From: Pseudonocardia sp.
GTDB lineage: Bacteria; Actinomycetota; Actinomycetes; Mycobacteriales; Pseudonocardiaceae
Length of the DNA: 40,792 nucleotides
NCBI RefSeq assembly: GCF_025965585.1
Contig: NZ_JAOPWR010000547.1
Span: forward strand, 1-40,792
Direction of reading: 5' to 3'
In this document: one piece after another, positions 40,435 to 40,792 of the stretch
How positions within the stretch are numbered: position 1 is the first letter of the stretch
Layout of the letters: each line of letters begins with the position of its first letter
Notes under the pieces: model-generated
The model's database searches: none
What the model saw: only the letters and a program-made list of their open reading frames with translations
What the model was told of the DNA's origin: nothing
Program-made: the position numbers and the translations under genes

Positions 40435-40503
40435 CCGTGATCACCACCTCGGGACGTGCAACCGCAGGTGGCGCGGCCGCACGTCCCCACTCGACGATCA
40501 CGG
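40435..40503. repeat. imperfect inverted repeat
   Basis: Outer arms CCGTGATC/GATCACGG and inner arms GGGACGTGC/GCACGTCCC are collinear, separated by a mismatched 8-base internal segment, with a 19-base central loop. It could fold as an interrupted stem. Confidence 0.55.
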
Positions 40504-40519
40504 CCTCCCGACCCCGCGC

Positions 40520-40584
40520 ATGATCACTGGTTCGGGACCGCCGACGGTGCGTGGTGCGGCTCCGCGTCCCGAACCACCGATCAT
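40520..40584. terminator. 19-bp imperfect hairpin before the SDR 3' end
   Basis: The arms 40520-40538 and 40566-40584 match at 17 of 19 positions (core TGGTTCGGGAC against GTCCCGAACCA) around a 27-base loop. It lies 17 bp beyond the stop of the minus-strand SDR, so it may terminate that transcript; it also belongs to the local repeat family. Confidence 0.5.
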
Positions 40585-40601
40585 GCCCACCCGTCGTGTC
40601 G

Positions 40602-40792
40602 TCAGCGGATGGTGTTGCCCGCGTCCACCGTCAGGGACAGGCCCGTGACGTAGCGCGACTCGTCGCTCGCCAGGTACAGCACCGCGTCGCTGACGTCGCG
40701 CGGCTCGATGAACTTCACCGGCATCGTGTTCAGGAAGATCCCGCCGACACCGGGGTTGTCGGCGATCAGCCGGTCCATGTCGGCCAGGCCGT
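40602..40792 (-). CDS. SDR family oxidoreductase, mycofactocin-coupled type (3' part)
   Basis: Only the last 63 complete codons are in the window; the gene continues past its right edge. The translation includes GLADMDRLIADNPGVGG, then FLNTMPVKFIEPRDVSDA, VLYLASDESRYVTG and LSLTVDAGNTIR before TGA. This ending resembles the mycofactocin-coupled SDR family (TIGR03971-like), whose members keep NAD bound and pass electrons to mycofactocin. The cofactor motif lies outside the window, so the subfamily call rests on the C-terminus only. Confidence 0.72.
   Translation of the reverse strand, partial: GLADMDRLIADNPGVGGIFLNTMPVKFIEPRDVSDAVLYLASDESRYVTGLSLTVDAGNTIR

Larger units (their letters stand above)
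40191..40601. other. 411-bp intergenic region with TGATCAC-type repeats
   Basis: No convincing gene is present; small open frames on both strands are low-complexity. It lies between convergent genes. TGATCAC followed within a few bases by a C(T)CGGG-like tract recurs near 40233, 40438 and 40521, with inverted partners near 40496 and 40577, forming two imperfect inverted repeats. Confidence 0.6.

Noticed and set aside
40232..40653. Small open frames on both strands in the last intergenic region.
   Set aside because: Pro/Arg/Thr-rich with no ribosome-binding site or motif, and they run across inverted repeats.
1..40792. tRNA, rRNA, CRISPR or insertion-sequence content.
   Set aside because: I saw no such structures by eye; no covariance or profile search could be run.

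Overview
The window is very GC-rich (about 70 % or more by eye), with third positions almost always G or C, many GTG starts and stop/start overlaps of the ATGA and GTGA type. TetR and GntR/FCD regulators, acyl-CoA enzymes, cytochromes P450 and a mycofactocin-type short-chain dehydrogenase tail point to an actinomycete, most likely of the Pseudonocardia type; the genus is inference. I saw no rRNA, tRNA, CRISPR array, transposase or phage gene. It looks like chromosomal catabolic territory.

Region A (4-13533). A tightly coupled minus-strand operon reads, in transcription order: acyl-CoA dehydrogenase, acyl-CoA ligase, carboxylase beta subunit, biotin-carrying carboxylase alpha subunit, second ligase, enoyl-CoA hydratase-like protein, DinB/maleylpyruvate-isomerase-like protein, AtuA-like protein. 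The gene set resembles the atu (acyclic terpene utilisation) logic: activate, dehydrogenate, carboxylate, hydrate. A divergent tetR and a perfect 8-8-8 inverted repeat lie at its head; a third ligase follows tetR.

Region B (13613-18808). A degenerate von Willebrand A-like protein with a hexapeptide repeat converges, across a strong hairpin, on a heterodimeric ABC exporter pair. The exporter has its own tetR, and a 13-codon mini-ORF bridges the two ABC genes.

Region C (18853-22663). A class-3-like aldehyde dehydrogenase and a tetR (probably with a CTG start) are divergent from an SCP2 sterol-carrier-like gene and a P450, around a 21-bp palindrome.

Region D (22837-30150). This is an aromatic ring-degradation module: Rieske oxygenase alpha and beta, SDR dehydrogenase, ACMSD-type amidohydrolase and an Old Yellow Enzyme on the minus strand; a GntR regulator, class III extradiol dioxygenase and C-C bond hydrolase on the plus strand. 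Two nearly identical promoter/operator elements flank gntR, one for each arm.

Region E (30116-40190). This holds a coiled-coil protein and a four-helix membrane protein of unknown role, then catabolic genes: two crotonase-family proteins, a [3Fe-4S] ferredoxin, a fourth ligase, a metallo-beta-lactamase-fold hydrolase, an aldehyde dehydrogenase, a second P450 and a class III CoA-transferase. Two divergent promoter regions here appear leaderless and share a 17-nt start-region element. The window ends with a 411-bp repeat-rich intergenic stretch and the 3' end of a mycofactocin-type SDR.

No single system is obviously new. The best leads are the twin GntR promoters with their pathway, the ABC bridging mini-ORF, the MIDAS-less vWA protein, the coiled-coil/membrane pair, and the CTG-initiated tetR.
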